A stretch of DNA of 64,000 nt from NCBI GenBank assembly GCA_034004685.1, contig JAVEWG010000017.1, forward strand, positions 1-64,000, given 5' to 3'. The notes below the pieces were generated by a model. The model saw only the letters and a list, made by a program, of their open reading frames with translations. It was not told the origin of the DNA and made no database searches. This DNA is from JAEUNX01 sp034004685 (GTDB lineage: Bacteria > Pseudomonadota > Gammaproteobacteria > Burkholderiales > Rhodocyclaceae). The position numbers and the translations under genes were made by a program. Shown piece after piece: positions 39,933 to 48,811 of this stretch (its first letter is position 1; every line of letters starts with the position of its first letter).

Positions 39933-42341
39933 TCATCGACCCGGCCGCCAGTACTTGAGCAGCAGGGAATTGGACACCACCGACACCGAACTCATGGCCA
40001 TGGCCGCTCCGGCAATCACCGGATTGAGGTAACCGAAGGCCGCCAGGGGAATCCCCAGCACGTTGTAGATGAAGGCGAAGAACAGATTCTGGCGGATCTT
40101 GGAGAGGGTCGCCCGGGAAAGATCGATGGCATCCACTACCCCCGCCAGGCTGCCCCGCACCAGGGTGATGTCGGCTGCCGCCATCGCCACGTCGGTCCCG
40201 CTGCCCATGGCGAAGGACACATCCGCCGCCGCCAGGGCTGGGGCATCGTTGATGCCGTCGCCCGCCATCCCAACCCACACCCCACCAGCCTTGAGGGCCG
40301 TTACCGCCGCCACCTTGTCCCCCGGCAGCACGCCAGCCCGGTAATCGGCAATCCCCACCTCCCGGGCAACGGCCTGGGCCGTGGCGGGGTGGTCACCAGT
40401 AAGCATCACCACCCGCACCCCCGCCGCCGCCAGTCGGGCCACCACCTGGCGGGAATCGGCCCGCAGGGCGTCCGCCACGGCGATCAGCCCGGCTGCCCGG
40501 CCATCCACCCCCACCGCCACCAGGCTGCGGCCCTGGTCGGCCTCCTCCGCCACCAGGGCCTCCGGCAGAGCCATGCCCTCCTCCGCCAGGAAGTCCGGGG
40601 AACCCAGTACCACCCGATGTCCGTCCACCTCGCCCCGCACGCCTTTTCCCGCCAACGCATCCACCTTGGAAGATGGGGGCAGCGGGCCGGCCTCCCGTTC
40701 AACCATTGCCGCCACCACTGCCGCCGCTACCGGATGGGCGCTGGTGGCCTCCAGTCCGGCAGCCAGCCGTAACACCTGGTCCGCAGGGAACGCCGCCAAG
40801 ACATGGACCGCCTGGACCCTGGGCTTGCCCTCGGTGAGGGTGCCGGTCTTGTCTACCGCCAACACAGTAAGCTTTTCGGCCAGCTCCAGGGCCTCCGCAT
40901 TCTTCACCAGCACCCCGGCCCGGGCCCCCTGCCCGGTGCCCACCATCACCGCCGTAGGGGTGGCCAGGCCAAGCGCACAGGGGCAGGCGATCACCAGCAC
41001 CGCCACGGCATTCACCAAGGCCAGGGGAAAATCACCGGCCATCAGCCACCAGCCCAGAAAGGTAACCAGCGCCACCGCCACCACCGCTGGCACGAACACC
41101 GCAGAAATCCGGTCCGCCAGGCGCTGCACCGGCGCCTTGGAGCCCTGGGCACTCTCCACCATCCGCACGATACCTGCCAGCAGGGTCTGGCTGCCCACCC
41201 CGGTTGCCTGGCAGCGCAGAACCCCGGCCCCATTTACCGTGGCGGCAAAGACCTTGTCCCCCGGGCCCTTGGCCACCGGCAGGCTCTCGCCGGTCAGCAT
41301 GGCCTCCGTGAGGCTGGATTCACCGGACTCCACCACCCCATCCACCGGTACGCTGTCGCCAGGCCGCAGCAGGAAGCGATCTCCCCGGCACAGGCTTTCC
41401 ACCGGCACTTCCAGCACCCCCCCGTCCCGCTCCACCCGGGCCATCCGGGGCGCCAGGCGGAGCAGGGCCTCGATGGCGGCGGAGGTGCGGGCCTTGGCCC
41501 GTGCCTCCAACAGCTTGCCCAGCAAAATCAGGGTGATGATGGCGGCAGAAGCCTCGAAATAGACATGGCGGTTGGGTAAGCCGGCCAGGGTCACCACCAG
41601 GCTGTAGAAATAGGCCATGGAGGTGCCCAGGGCCACCAGCACGTCCATGTTGGCGCCGCCCCCCAGCAGGGATGACCAGGCGCCCCGGTAGAAACGGCCG
41701 CCCACCCAGAATTGCACCGGGGTGGCCAGGAGCAGCTGGATCCAGCGGGGGATGAGATCATGATGACCATCTCCCGCCCCCAGTCCGAACATGGCTGGCA
41801 TCTGGACCACCAGGGGCAAGGTCAGCAGCGCCGCAATCCAGAAACGCCGCAACTCGGCCCGCCAGACGGTTTCCCGGCGGGCCTTTTCCCGCTCCCGGGT
41901 AGCCGGCCCCGATTCCGTAGCGGTAAAACCGGCCCGCTCCACGGCATCATGGATGGCGGCTGCGCTGGCCAAGCCGGGCTGGTAGCGCACCGCCGCCCGC
42001 TCGCTGGCAAAATTGACGGTCGCCTCGACCCCGGGCAAGCGGTTGAGCACCTTCTCCAGCCGCGTCGCGCAAGCCCCGCAGGTCATCCCGGCGATGGCCA
42101 GTTCCAGATCGGCCGGTGGCACATCGAAGCCCGCCTGGCGGATCGTCTCCACCACAGCATTGGGCGTAGCCCCCATGGTCCCCAAGCTCACCCGTGCCCG
42201 CTCAGCGGCAAAGTTCACCTGGGCGGTGACCCCGGGCAGTCGATTGAGCACCTTTTCGATGCGGGTCGCGCAAGCCGCGCAACTCATGCCCGCGATGGAA
42301 AGATCGAGTTCCGCGGAACGGGCAGGAGGGACATCATTCAC
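39933..42341 (-). CDS. copA: Heavy-metal P1B-type ATPase (copper-exporting type)
   Basis: An 802-aa protein from GTG at 42341, with GGAG eight bases upstream; there is no in-frame ATG. Two N-terminal HMA domains carry GMSCAAC and GMTCGAC. Membrane and catalytic motifs are in order: TGE in the actuator domain (MLTGESLPVAKG), CPC in IACPCALGLATP, the phosphorylated aspartate in DKTGTLTEG, the HP motif in TSAHPVAAAV, and GDGINDAPALAAADV. CPC with double HMA sites fits Cu(I) export. Its promoter, however, carries a dyad of the Hg(II)/Pb(II) MerR type (CCGTACCTGAGTGCGG), so metal specificity should be considered open. Confidence 0.93.
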   Translation of the reverse strand: MNDVPPARSAELDLSIAGMSCAACATRIEKVLNRLPGVTAQVNFAAERARVSLGTMGATPNAVVETIRQAGFDVPPADLELAIAGMTCGACATRLEKVLNRLPGVEATVNFASERAAVRYQPGLASAAAIHDAVERAGFTATESGPATREREKARRETVWRAELRRFWIAALLTLPLVVQMPAMFGLGAGDGHHDLIPRWIQLLLATPVQFWVGGRFYRGAWSSLLGGGANMDVLVALGTSMAYFYSLVVTLAGLPNRHVYFEASAAIITLILLGKLLEARAKARTSAAIEALLRLAPRMARVERDGGVLEVPVESLCRGDRFLLRPGDSVPVDGVVESGESSLTEAMLTGESLPVAKGPGDKVFAATVNGAGVLRCQATGVGSQTLLAGIVRMVESAQGSKAPVQRLADRISAVFVPAVVAVALVTFLGWWLMAGDFPLALVNAVAVLVIACPCALGLATPTAVMVGTGQGARAGVLVKNAEALELAEKLTVLAVDKTGTLTEGKPRVQAVHVLAAFPADQVLRLAAGLEATSAHPVAAAVVAAMVEREAGPLPPSSKVDALAGKGVRGEVDGHRVVLGSPDFLAEEGMALPEALVAEEADQGRSLVAVGVDGRAAGLIAVADALRADSRQVVARLAAAGVRVVMLTGDHPATAQAVAREVGIADYRAGVLPGDKVAAVTALKAGGVWVGMAGDGINDAPALAAADVSFAMGSGTDVAMAAADITLVRGSLAGVVDAIDLSRATLSKIRQNLFFAFIYNVLGIPLAAFGYLNPVIAGAAMAMSSVSVVSNSLLLKYWRPGR

Positions 42342-42384
42342 GGGGGTTCTCCTCGAACAGGGCGTGCAGGGTGCCCGGGATTGC

Positions 42385-42416
42385 AGTCTAATCTCCGCAC
42401 TCAGGTACGGCGTCAA
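42385..42416 (-). promoter_or_regulatory. MerR-type promoter of copA with 20-bp spacer and dyad
   Basis: On the minus strand TTGACG (-35) and TAGACT (-10) are separated by 20 bp. That spacer contains the imperfect dyad CCGTACCTGAGTGCGG (plus-strand 42395-42410). An over-long spacer with a central dyad is the hallmark of MerR-activated promoters. The half sites closely resemble the mer operator. It lies between copA and the divergent merR-like gene. Confidence 0.82.
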
Positions 42417-42421
42417 CCCTC

Positions 42422-42824
42422 GTGAACACCCTAACCATCGGCAGCCTGGGGGCCGCCGCCGACGGCGTGGAAACCCATCCGCAACTACCTGCGCCGGGGG
42501 TTGCAGCCCATCCCCCAACGCCCTGGCGGCATCCGCTGCTATGGCCAGGACGATCTGGATCGCCTGCATTTCATCCGCCATGCCCAAGGGCTGGGCTTCA
42601 GTCTTGAGGAAGTCGCCGAGCTGCTGGCCCTGGATTACATGCAGGACCGGCAGGCCGCCTGCGCCCTGGCCCAATCAAAGCTGACCCAGATCGACGACCG
42701 GATCCGCCTGATGGGGGCCATGCGGGGAGCTTTGGCCAGTCTGGTGAGTTGCTGCGAAAACGCACCGGGGAGCGCCTCTTGCCCCATCCTGCGGGCCCTG
42801 GCCGGAAAAACCCATCCCACCTGA
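42422..42824 (+). pseudogene. MerR-family metal-sensing regulator, frameshifted near residue 18
   Basis: GTG at 42422 reads MNTLTIGSLGAAADGVET; the frame then leaves the family. Dropping one C from CCC at 42474-42476 restores the normal continuation IRNYLRRGLQPIPQRPGG, then YGQDDLDRLHFIRHAQGLGF and so on to 42824. The effector domain keeps three cysteines in the MerR/PbrR arrangement (QAACALAQ, VSCCENA, ASCPIL). It is divergent from copA with a matching operator between them. Either the gene is inactivated, which would leave copA poorly inducible, or the extra C is a sequencing error. Confidence 0.75.
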
Positions 42825-42828
42825 GCGA

Positions 42829-43536
42829 TCAGACGTGGCAAACCACTCCGTTCCACAGTTTGCCCCCCAGTTCCGGCGCCATCACCAGCCCGAACACCCC
42901 GAAGGCCAGCACCAGCAGTCCCGAGGCCAGGCGGATCTTGCGATTGCGGGTGATGTCCCGCAGGCGCTTGAAGAGCATGCCCGCCAGCAACAGATTGGGC
43001 AGGGTTCCCAGACCGAAAGCCAGCATGAGCCCCGCCCCCCGGCCCGCCGAACCGGTGACCAAGGCGGTCGCCAGCACACTGTAGACCAGACCGCAGGGAA
43101 GAAGACCCCACAGCATCCCCAGGGGCAGGGCTCTGGCAGGGGAACTGGCGGGTAGAAAACGCCGGGTCAGGGGCTGCACCCGCCGCCAGATGCGCTGGCC
43201 GATCCGCTCCACCGGAGCCAAGACCCGGGTAAACCCGGTGAGATAGAGCCCCAGGGCCACCAGCATCAGGTTGGCCAATACATAAAGGGTGAGTTGCACC
43301 GGCAACATGCCATTGAGGAGCAGGCCGGCGCTTCCGATAGCCCCCATCAGGGCGCCCAGGCCACCATAGGTGGCAATGCGGCCCAGATTGTAGGCAAGGA
43401 GGATCGCCCAGGGGCGCCGGGCCGGGCCCGGAATCTGGACGGTGAGGGCCCCCACGATGCCGCCACACATTCCCACGCAATGGGTCCCACCCAGCAAACC
43501 CACGAGGAAGATGGCGATGTAGCCGGTCTCAGGCAT
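42829..43536 (-). CDS. SafE/TauE-family (COG2836) membrane protein
   Basis: A 235-aa protein with six or so membrane segments. GGTHCVGMCGGIVGALTV near the N terminus is the signature of the COG2836 family, and GMLWGLLPCGLVYSVLATAL repeats the topology with a Pro-Cys. The family is annotated as sulfite exporter. In proteobacteria it often sits with ccoIS or hemN, and a role in copper delivery to cbb3 oxidase has been suggested. The cysteines and context (copA/copZ on one side, hemN on the other) favour a link to respiratory assembly here. It converges on the merR-like gene, with only four bases between them. Confidence 0.85.
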   Translation of the reverse strand: MPETGYIAIFLVGLLGGTHCVGMCGGIVGALTVQIPGPARRPWAILLAYNLGRIATYGGLGALMGAIGSAGLLLNGMLPVQLTLYVLANLMLVALGLYLTGFTRVLAPVERIGQRIWRRVQPLTRRFLPASSPARALPLGMLWGLLPCGLVYSVLATALVTGSAGRGAGLMLAFGLGTLPNLLLAGMLFKRLRDITRNRKIRLASGLLVLAFGVFGLVMAPELGGKLWNGVVCHV

Positions 43537-43587
43537 GGCGCTACAGCTGAAAACAGAAGGGCGATTCTAACCCGCCTACCGCAGGGT

Positions 43588-44979
43588 TCAGATCACCTTG
43601 GAGTAGCGCGTACGCTCCCGATCGGATCGGAGATAGCGGTCGAAGGCCATGGCGATTCCCCGCACCAGGAGCCGGCCCGGGGGCAGAACGCTGATCCACT
43701 TGTCGGTGACCCGCAGCAATCCGGCCTCCTCCATCTCCTGCAGATCCGCCAGTTCAGCGGCAAAATAGCTCTTGAAGTCAATGAGATGAGCAATTTCGAT
43801 GGATTCGATGGACAGCTCGAAGTGGCACATCAGCGCCTGGATGATGGAGCGCCGCAGGAGATCATCGGCGGTCAGCTCGATACCCCGGAAAACCGGCAGC
43901 TTATCCTGATCCAGGATGTCGTAGTACTCGTCTAAGGTCTTGACGTTCTGGGCGTAGCAGGGCCCCACCTTACCTATGGCGGACACCCCGAAGGCCAGCA
44001 GATCGCACTCGGCGTAAGTGGAATACCCCTGGAAGTTGCGATGCAGCCGGCCCTGGCGCTGGGCGACGGCCAGTTCGTCATCAGGCTTGGCGAAATGGTC
44101 CATCCCGATGTAGATATAACCCGCCTCGGTCAGCCGGCGAATGGTCAGTTGCAGGATCTGTAGCTTCGTGTCGGCCGAGGGCAGGTCCTCGGAATTGATG
44201 CGCCGCTGGGGCTTGAAGAGCCCCGGCAGATGGGCGTAGCTGTATAGGGAAATACGGTCCGGCGACAGCTTCAGCACCTCTTCCAGCGTGCGGTTGAAAC
44301 TGATCACGTTCTGCTTGGGCAGTCCGTAGATGAGATCCATGCTCACCGACTTGAAACCGGTAGCCCGGGCAGCCTCCATCACGGAGCGGGTTTCCTCCAG
44401 ACTCTGCACCCGGTTCACCGCCACTTGCACATCGTGGTTGAAATCCTGCACACCCACGCTCATGCGGTTGAATCCCAGCTCCGCCAGGAGCGCGACCGTG
44501 GCGTAATCCACCTTGCGGGGATCCACCTCGATCGAGTATTCGCCGTTGGGCAGGAGGGTGAAATGCTCATTGACCGCCGCCATCAACTCCCGCATCTCGT
44601 CGTGAGTGAGGAAGGTGGGCGTGCCGCCACCAAGATGGAGCTGCAGCACCTGCCGGCCACCGTCCAGGGCGGCAGCCTGCATGGCGACTTCCTTGGCTAA
44701 GTACTTCAGATATTTGGCGCTGCGGCCATGGTCCTTGGTGATGATCTTGTTGCAGCCGCAGTAGTAGCAGATCGTATTGCAGAAGGGGATATGGAAGTAT
44801 AATGAGAGCGGTTTGCTCATTCCCCCAATAGTGCGTTGTCCCAGCCAATGCCTGTAGGCCTGTTCGTCAAAGGCCTCAACGAAGCGATCTGCCGTTGGAT
44901 AGGACGTGTATCGCGGTCCGCTGATATCGAAGCGGCGGATCAGTTGCGGATCGAAAACAACGTCTTTTTGGGAGATCAT
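43588..44979 (-). CDS. hemN: Oxygen-independent coproporphyrinogen III oxidase
   Basis: A 463-aa radical-SAM enzyme; ATG at 44979 gives MISQKDVVFDPQLIRRFD, a family-typical start. The Fe-S motif is CNTICYYCGCNK near residue 65. HLGGGTPTFLTHDEMREL follows, then SVGVQDFNHDVQVAVNR and DLIYGLPKQ. It decarboxylates coproporphyrinogen III without oxygen, allowing heme synthesis at low oxygen. It is divergent from fnr with an FNR-type box between them. In-frame sequence upstream to 45255 runs through the fnr promoter and is not coding. Confidence 0.96.
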   Translation of the reverse strand: MISQKDVVFDPQLIRRFDISGPRYTSYPTADRFVEAFDEQAYRHWLGQRTIGGMSKPLSLYFHIPFCNTICYYCGCNKIITKDHGRSAKYLKYLAKEVAMQAAALDGGRQVLQLHLGGGTPTFLTHDEMRELMAAVNEHFTLLPNGEYSIEVDPRKVDYATVALLAELGFNRMSVGVQDFNHDVQVAVNRVQSLEETRSVMEAARATGFKSVSMDLIYGLPKQNVISFNRTLEEVLKLSPDRISLYSYAHLPGLFKPQRRINSEDLPSADTKLQILQLTIRRLTEAGYIYIGMDHFAKPDDELAVAQRQGRLHRNFQGYSTYAECDLLAFGVSAIGKVGPCYAQNVKTLDEYYDILDQDKLPVFRGIELTADDLLRRSIIQALMCHFELSIESIEIAHLIDFKSYFAAELADLQEMEEAGLLRVTDKWISVLPPGRLLVRGIAMAFDRYLRSDRERTRYSKVI

Positions 44980-45033
44980 GGTGGCTCTTCTAGCAGTTGC
45001 CCAGAACGATCTCAAAACCTGGCCCCGGTGTGG

Positions 45034-45047
45034 TTGACGTGGATCAA
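45034..45047. promoter_or_regulatory. FNR-type box between hemN and fnr
   Basis: TTGACGTGGATCAA matches TTGAY-N4-ATCAA. It is about 55 bp from the hemN start and 51 bp from the fnr start, so it could serve either. hemN activation and fnr autoregulation by FNR are both known in relatives. Confidence 0.8.
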
Positions 45048-45097
45048 AGGGGGTCGGATGACCTCGAATTCCCTGACAAAACTCCAGTGAGGACTGC

Positions 45098-45847
45098 ATG
45101 CAGATGAAGGCTCTGGCGACGATTCCCATCACGGTTGCTGGTTTGAAAACCGCCTGCTCCCAATGTAATTTGCAAGAAATGTGCCTTCCCTTCGGCCTGG
45201 ACAACTCGGAAATCGACCGCCTTGACGAACTGGTGGGCACCCGCCGGAAGGTCAAGCGCCAGCAGAATCTCTACCGGGCCGGAGATCCCTTCGAGGCCAT
45301 CTTCGCGGTCCGGACTGGCTCTTTCAAGACCGACGTGCTGCTGGAGGATGGGCGGGATCAGGTGACCGGGTTCCAGATGAGCGGTGAGATCCTGGGCCTG
45401 GACGGCATCAGCACCGAATCCCACTCCTGTAACGCGGTGGCCCTGGAGGACAGTGAGGTTTGCGTGATCCCCTTCGCCAAGCTGGAGGAACTCTCCCGGG
45501 AGGTGGGTGCGCTGCAGCACCAGTTCCACAAGGTCATGAGCCGGGAAATTGTGCGGGACCACGGGGTCATGATGCTGCTGGGCTCCATGCGCGCCGAGGA
45601 ACGCCTGGCCGCCTTCCTGCTGAACCTCTCCCAGCGCTTCACGGCCCGCGGCTTCTCCCCGGCGGAGTTTCATCTACGCATGACCCGGGATGAAATCGGC
45701 TCCTACCTGGGGCTCAAGCTGGAAACCGTATCGCGGGCCTTTTCCAAGTTTCAAGAAGAGGGCCTGGTGTCGGTTCAGCAGAAGCACATCCGCATCCTCG
45801 ACATCCCCGGCCTCAAGGTCCTGCTCCAGCCCCACTCCAATCGGTAA
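45098..45847 (+). CDS. fnr: FNR-type oxygen-sensing transcriptional regulator
   Basis: A 249-aa Crp-family protein with the FNR cysteines: three clustered at the N terminus in TACSQCNLQEMCLPFG and the distant fourth in ESHSCNAVALE. These would hold the [4Fe-4S] cluster that is lost in oxygen. The effector barrel and dimer helix follow. The recognition helix region is MTRDEIGSYLGLKLETVSRA, with the E..SR contacts expected for TTGAT half sites. It probably controls the five boxes found in this region, including uspA, ccoN and the hemerythrin operon. Confidence 0.95.
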   Translation: MQMKALATIPITVAGLKTACSQCNLQEMCLPFGLDNSEIDRLDELVGTRRKVKRQQNLYRAGDPFEAIFAVRTGSFKTDVLLEDGRDQVTGFQMSGEILGLDGISTESHSCNAVALEDSEVCVIPFAKLEELSREVGALQHQFHKVMSREIVRDHGVMMLLGSMRAEERLAAFLLNLSQRFTARGFSPAEFHLRMTRDEIGSYLGLKLETVSRAFSKFQEEGLVSVQQKHIRILDIPGLKVLLQPHSNR

Positions 45848-46379
45848 CGCCGCCCCTGCGGCGCTGAGACATCCGCCCACCGATTTCCATCAGGTCTTCC
45901 TCGGAGAACACTCGCTTCACCAAGGGAAGGAGCATGCCTTCCTCACACTGGATGTGGTTGCGATACTGCTGGATGAAGTAGGCCGCGGCCTCCCCGGGTA
46001 AATCCGCCGCCTGCCCAAGCTGGATTTTCGCAAGCCTGCTCTCCAGTTCAGCCCAGCTCGCGTCCAGTTCCCGGTGATCGGCCAACAAGCTACGGACCAG
46101 ACCCTCCGCGCCGCGCCGCTCATCCGCCCCCACCCGCTCCAGCAAGCGCGGAAAAATGTCTTCTTCCTCGTCCTGCTTGTGCTTGATCCCCGCAACTCGA
46201 AAATAGCGAAGGATCGCCGTTGCGGCCTGCCGGGCGGCTTCATCCGCGCCATGTTCCGGCAACCAGGCTGCCAGGCGCCGCAAGGTATCCAGCTGCGCGT
46301 CGAGACGGCCGTGGCAGGCGGAGATCATCTCCACCGGTTCGTCGAAACTGGGTGCCGGGGTAATCAACACGTCACTCAT
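45813..46379 (-). CDS. Hemerythrin HHE-domain protein
   Basis: A 188-aa helical protein starting MSDVLITPAPSFDEPVEMIS. Iron-ligand candidates are in SACHGRLDAQL, AGIKHKQDEEEDIFPRLLER, LLADHRELDASW and RNHIQCEEGMLLPLV, the H...HxxxE...H...HxxxE order of an HHE di-iron bundle. Such proteins bind oxygen or NO, or repair iron centres. Its ATG overlaps the upstream SirB2-like gene (ATGA), and its 3' end overlaps that of fnr by 35 bases on the opposite strand. It belongs to the leftward nnrS-SirB2-hemerythrin unit. Confidence 0.87.
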   Translation of the reverse strand: MSDVLITPAPSFDEPVEMISACHGRLDAQLDTLRRLAAWLPEHGADEAARQAATAILRYFRVAGIKHKQDEEEDIFPRLLERVGADERRGAEGLVRSLLADHRELDASWAELESRLAKIQLGQAADLPGEAAAYFIQQYRNHIQCEEGMLLPLVKRVFSEEDLMEIGGRMSQRRRGGVTDWSGAGAGP

Positions 46380-46774
46380 GCTCGCCCTCCTTGCCAAGCC
46401 AGGAATCCGGCCGGATCCTTGGTGATCGCCACCGTCAGGATGTACCCAAAAACCACCAGCGCCGCGCCCCAGGCCATCACCCGCACACCCTTGGAGCGCC
46501 CCGGACGCAACGCCACCATGCCAAGCCCGATGTAGATTAGGAGCGCCACCACCTTGGCGGTCAACCAGGCATGCACTAAGGGATATTGGGCCGCCATGAT
46601 CGCCAACGCGATGGCACTGGCCAGCAAACCGGTATCCACCAGATGGGGCAGGATCCGTGTCCCACGACGACCAAGCCAAGGCGAATCGATCAACATCCAG
46701 ATCCCCCGCAGGACAAAGCCCGCCAGGGAAAGAACCACGAAGGTCAGGTGCAAGTGCTTGACGGCGAGGTACAT
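46376..46774 (-). CDS. SirB2-family membrane protein
   Basis: A 132-aa protein with four predicted membrane helices (LHLTFVVLSLAGFVLRGIWM, GLLASAIALAIMAAQYPL, WLTAKVVALLIYIGLGMV, GAALVVFGYILTVAITKD). The opening MYLAVKHLHLTFVVLS is the common start of SirB2 proteins, whose function is unclear. A frequent link with denitrification and low-oxygen genes is suggested by the context: nnrS lies upstream and a hemerythrin gene downstream. Translation is coupled to the hemerythrin gene. Confidence 0.83.
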   Translation of the reverse strand: MYLAVKHLHLTFVVLSLAGFVLRGIWMLIDSPWLGRRGTRILPHLVDTGLLASAIALAIMAAQYPLVHAWLTAKVVALLIYIGLGMVALRPGRSKGVRVMAWGAALVVFGYILTVAITKDPAGFLAWQGGRA

Positions 46775-46780
46775 GGTCTT

Positions 46781-48022
46781 CTAGCCCGGCCGGCCATCCG
46801 CCCGGGGTTTAAGGTAAACAGGCACGTAGCGTAACGCCCAAACTGCCACCACCACCAGCATGCCCAAGGCCGCTGCAGCCAGGACGACCCCCTGCCCCTT
46901 CGGTACGAGGTCCGCCAGCACCCGCAGCAGCGCCACTCCGTTGAGGGCCAGCATCAACCCCCAGGTACGGGAATCCGCCGCCAGAGGGCGCCCCGAGTGA
47001 CCCAGGGTCACCCGAGAAACCATGGCCATCACCAAGGAGGCGAAAAATCCCACCGTGAGGGCATGGAGCGGCGCGAGCCCCCCTGCGACATACCCCAGCA
47101 ATGCGGCGCAGCCCTGCAGCACCCCCAGCCAGAGGGCCGCCGGCAGCCAGACGAATGCTAGATGGAGCATCGCCAGCAAGCGATTGACGCGGCTGCGCCA
47201 AGGCTGCCAACTCCACGCCAACCAAGTGGTGACCAAGGCCATGGGCAGATCCGCCAACCATGCCCACCTCACCAGCCCCCCCAGCTCCAGCAGGCCATGA
47301 GTAAAGCTGGCTGCCACCACCAGGACCAAGGCCCACAAGGGTCGCACCACCGGATAGTTGGGTACCACCGATCCGGTAAAGAAAGGCACCATCCGGTGGG
47401 CTACCGTGAAGAAAACCGGCAGCAGCATCCACCATACGCCTATCTTCAAGGCCCCATACCCGAGACGCCCATTCCCCAGCACTTCGAAACCCAGCCAGGC
47501 CACCACGCCAAGCAAACCGAGGGCCAAGCCCAACCAAGTCAGCATCGGATGCAGACGCTCAGGCGTCAGCCCACCCTCCCTGGGGGCAAAGGCGACCGGC
47601 AGCAGGATGCGGCAAACCCACCCCCAGCCCAGTATCACCAAGACCAGTCCGCCCCAGCGCAGGGCCGACGCCTGCACCAACCAGCCAACGTAAAAGGCCA
47701 GCCATCCCAGCACAAGCGCCCACCACGGCCCCCGCGCCCGCTGCCCGGGCGTATCGGCGAGAGACTGCCAACGGGGCATGGCGGTCAGTAGAAAACCAAA
47801 CATAAAGGCGGGGAACACGCCAAAGACCGTGATGAATCCATGACCCCAAGCCGCCGGCCACGGCCACGCCAAACCCGGCCCCCAGCCTACCCGGCCGGCC
47901 AACTCCCAGGCCCACAGGGAAAACACCACCAGCATCTGCACTGCCCCCAGGAGGAACATCCCCCGATGGGGTGCCGCGAACAGAACCGCCCCCCGGGCCA
48001 CACCCTCTTGCCGCTTGATCAT
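46781..48022 (-). CDS. nnrS: NnrS family protein (heme/copper membrane protein)
   Basis: A protein of 413 aa from ATG at 48022, with about 12 membrane segments; a GTG three codons upstream is less well spaced from AAAGG. NnrS-family features are the N-terminal PHRGMFLLGAVQMLVVFSLW, WGHGFITVFGVFPAFMFGFL, TAMPRWQSLADT, FTVAHRMVPFFTGSVVPNY and LHALTVGFFASLVMAMVSRV with GHSG. NnrS proteins relieve nitrosative stress during denitrification. It heads a leftward unit with SirB2-like and hemerythrin genes and is divergent from a Dnr-like regulator. Confidence 0.92.
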   Translation of the reverse strand: MIKRQEGVARGAVLFAAPHRGMFLLGAVQMLVVFSLWAWELAGRVGWGPGLAWPWPAAWGHGFITVFGVFPAFMFGFLLTAMPRWQSLADTPGQRARGPWWALVLGWLAFYVGWLVQASALRWGGLVLVILGWGWVCRILLPVAFAPREGGLTPERLHPMLTWLGLALGLLGVVAWLGFEVLGNGRLGYGALKIGVWWMLLPVFFTVAHRMVPFFTGSVVPNYPVVRPLWALVLVVAASFTHGLLELGGLVRWAWLADLPMALVTTWLAWSWQPWRSRVNRLLAMLHLAFVWLPAALWLGVLQGCAALLGYVAGGLAPLHALTVGFFASLVMAMVSRVTLGHSGRPLAADSRTWGLMLALNGVALLRVLADLVPKGQGVVLAAAALGMLVVVAVWALRYVPVYLKPRADGRPG

Positions 48023-48115
48023 CTGCTTCACCTTTCCTGCCGGGGCCGCGCCCCCTGGTACTCATGCAAGCTCGGGTTACAATCATCCCCGCTTAGGAGA
48101 ACGCGTGGAACGCTC

Positions 48116-48811
48116 ATGACCCAAGAAAAAATCGATATCCCCGGGCTGCTTGCCCGTCTGCCCCTGTTCAGCGAACTGACGCCGGAACACCTGTCCCTGA
48201 TCGCCAGTGCCACCCGGGAAAAGCGTTTGCATAAAGGCGAACTCCTTTTCCAGCGGGGAGACCACCCCAAGGGTTTCTACCTGACCGTTTGGGGCCAGGT
48301 GAAGCTGGCCTTCTCCTCGCCCCAGGGCAACGAGAAAGTGGTGGAAATCCTCGGCCCCCTGCAAAGCTTTGGCGAAGCGGTCATGTTCATGGATCGCCCC
48401 TACCCGGTCTTCGCCGAAGCCCTGTCAGACACGCTGCTGCTCCATGTGGCCAGCAGCGCGGTCTTTGACCAGCTGGAGCAGGACTCCGGTTTTGCCCGCA
48501 AGCTCCTGGCGGGTCTATCCATCCGCCTTCACAGCATGGTGCGGGATGTGGAGTCTTACTCCCTGCGCTCCAGCGCCCAGCGTGTGGTGGGCTACCTCCT
48601 CCAGGAAGCTGCAGCGGAACCCTGCTCCTCCGCTTCCCAGCGCAGCGTGGATCTGCCCACCAGCAAACAGGTGATCGCTTCCCGCCTCAACCTGACCCCG
48701 GAAACCCTGTCCAGGATCTTCCACGAACTCTCCGAGGCGGGGCTCATCACCGTGCAGGGGAAGCATATCGTGCTGCACGACATTCAAAAGCTCGCCAACT
48801 ACGGCGCCTGA
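48116..48811 (+). CDS. Dnr/Crp-family transcriptional regulator
   Basis: A 231-aa Crp/Fnr-type protein starting MTQEKIDIPGLLARLPLFSE. The sensor barrel shows GDHPKGFYLTVWGQVKLAFS and GPLQSFGEAVMFMDRPYPVF. It lacks the N-terminal cysteines of FNR, and its divergence from nnrS fits the heme/NO-sensing Dnr/NnrR type. The DNA-binding segment is DLPTSKQVIASRLNLTPETL with SRIFHELSEAGLI. Dnr-type regulators read boxes very like those of FNR, so some sites here may be theirs. A -10-like TACAAT lies at 48079-48084. Its 3' end overlaps the convergent membrane-protein gene by 13 bases. Confidence 0.87.
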   Translation: MTQEKIDIPGLLARLPLFSELTPEHLSLIASATREKRLHKGELLFQRGDHPKGFYLTVWGQVKLAFSSPQGNEKVVEILGPLQSFGEAVMFMDRPYPVFAEALSDTLLLHVASSAVFDQLEQDSGFARKLLAGLSIRLHSMVRDVESYSLRSSAQRVVGYLLQEAAAEPCSSASQRSVDLPTSKQVIASRLNLTPETLSRIFHELSEAGLITVQGKHIVLHDIQKLANYGA

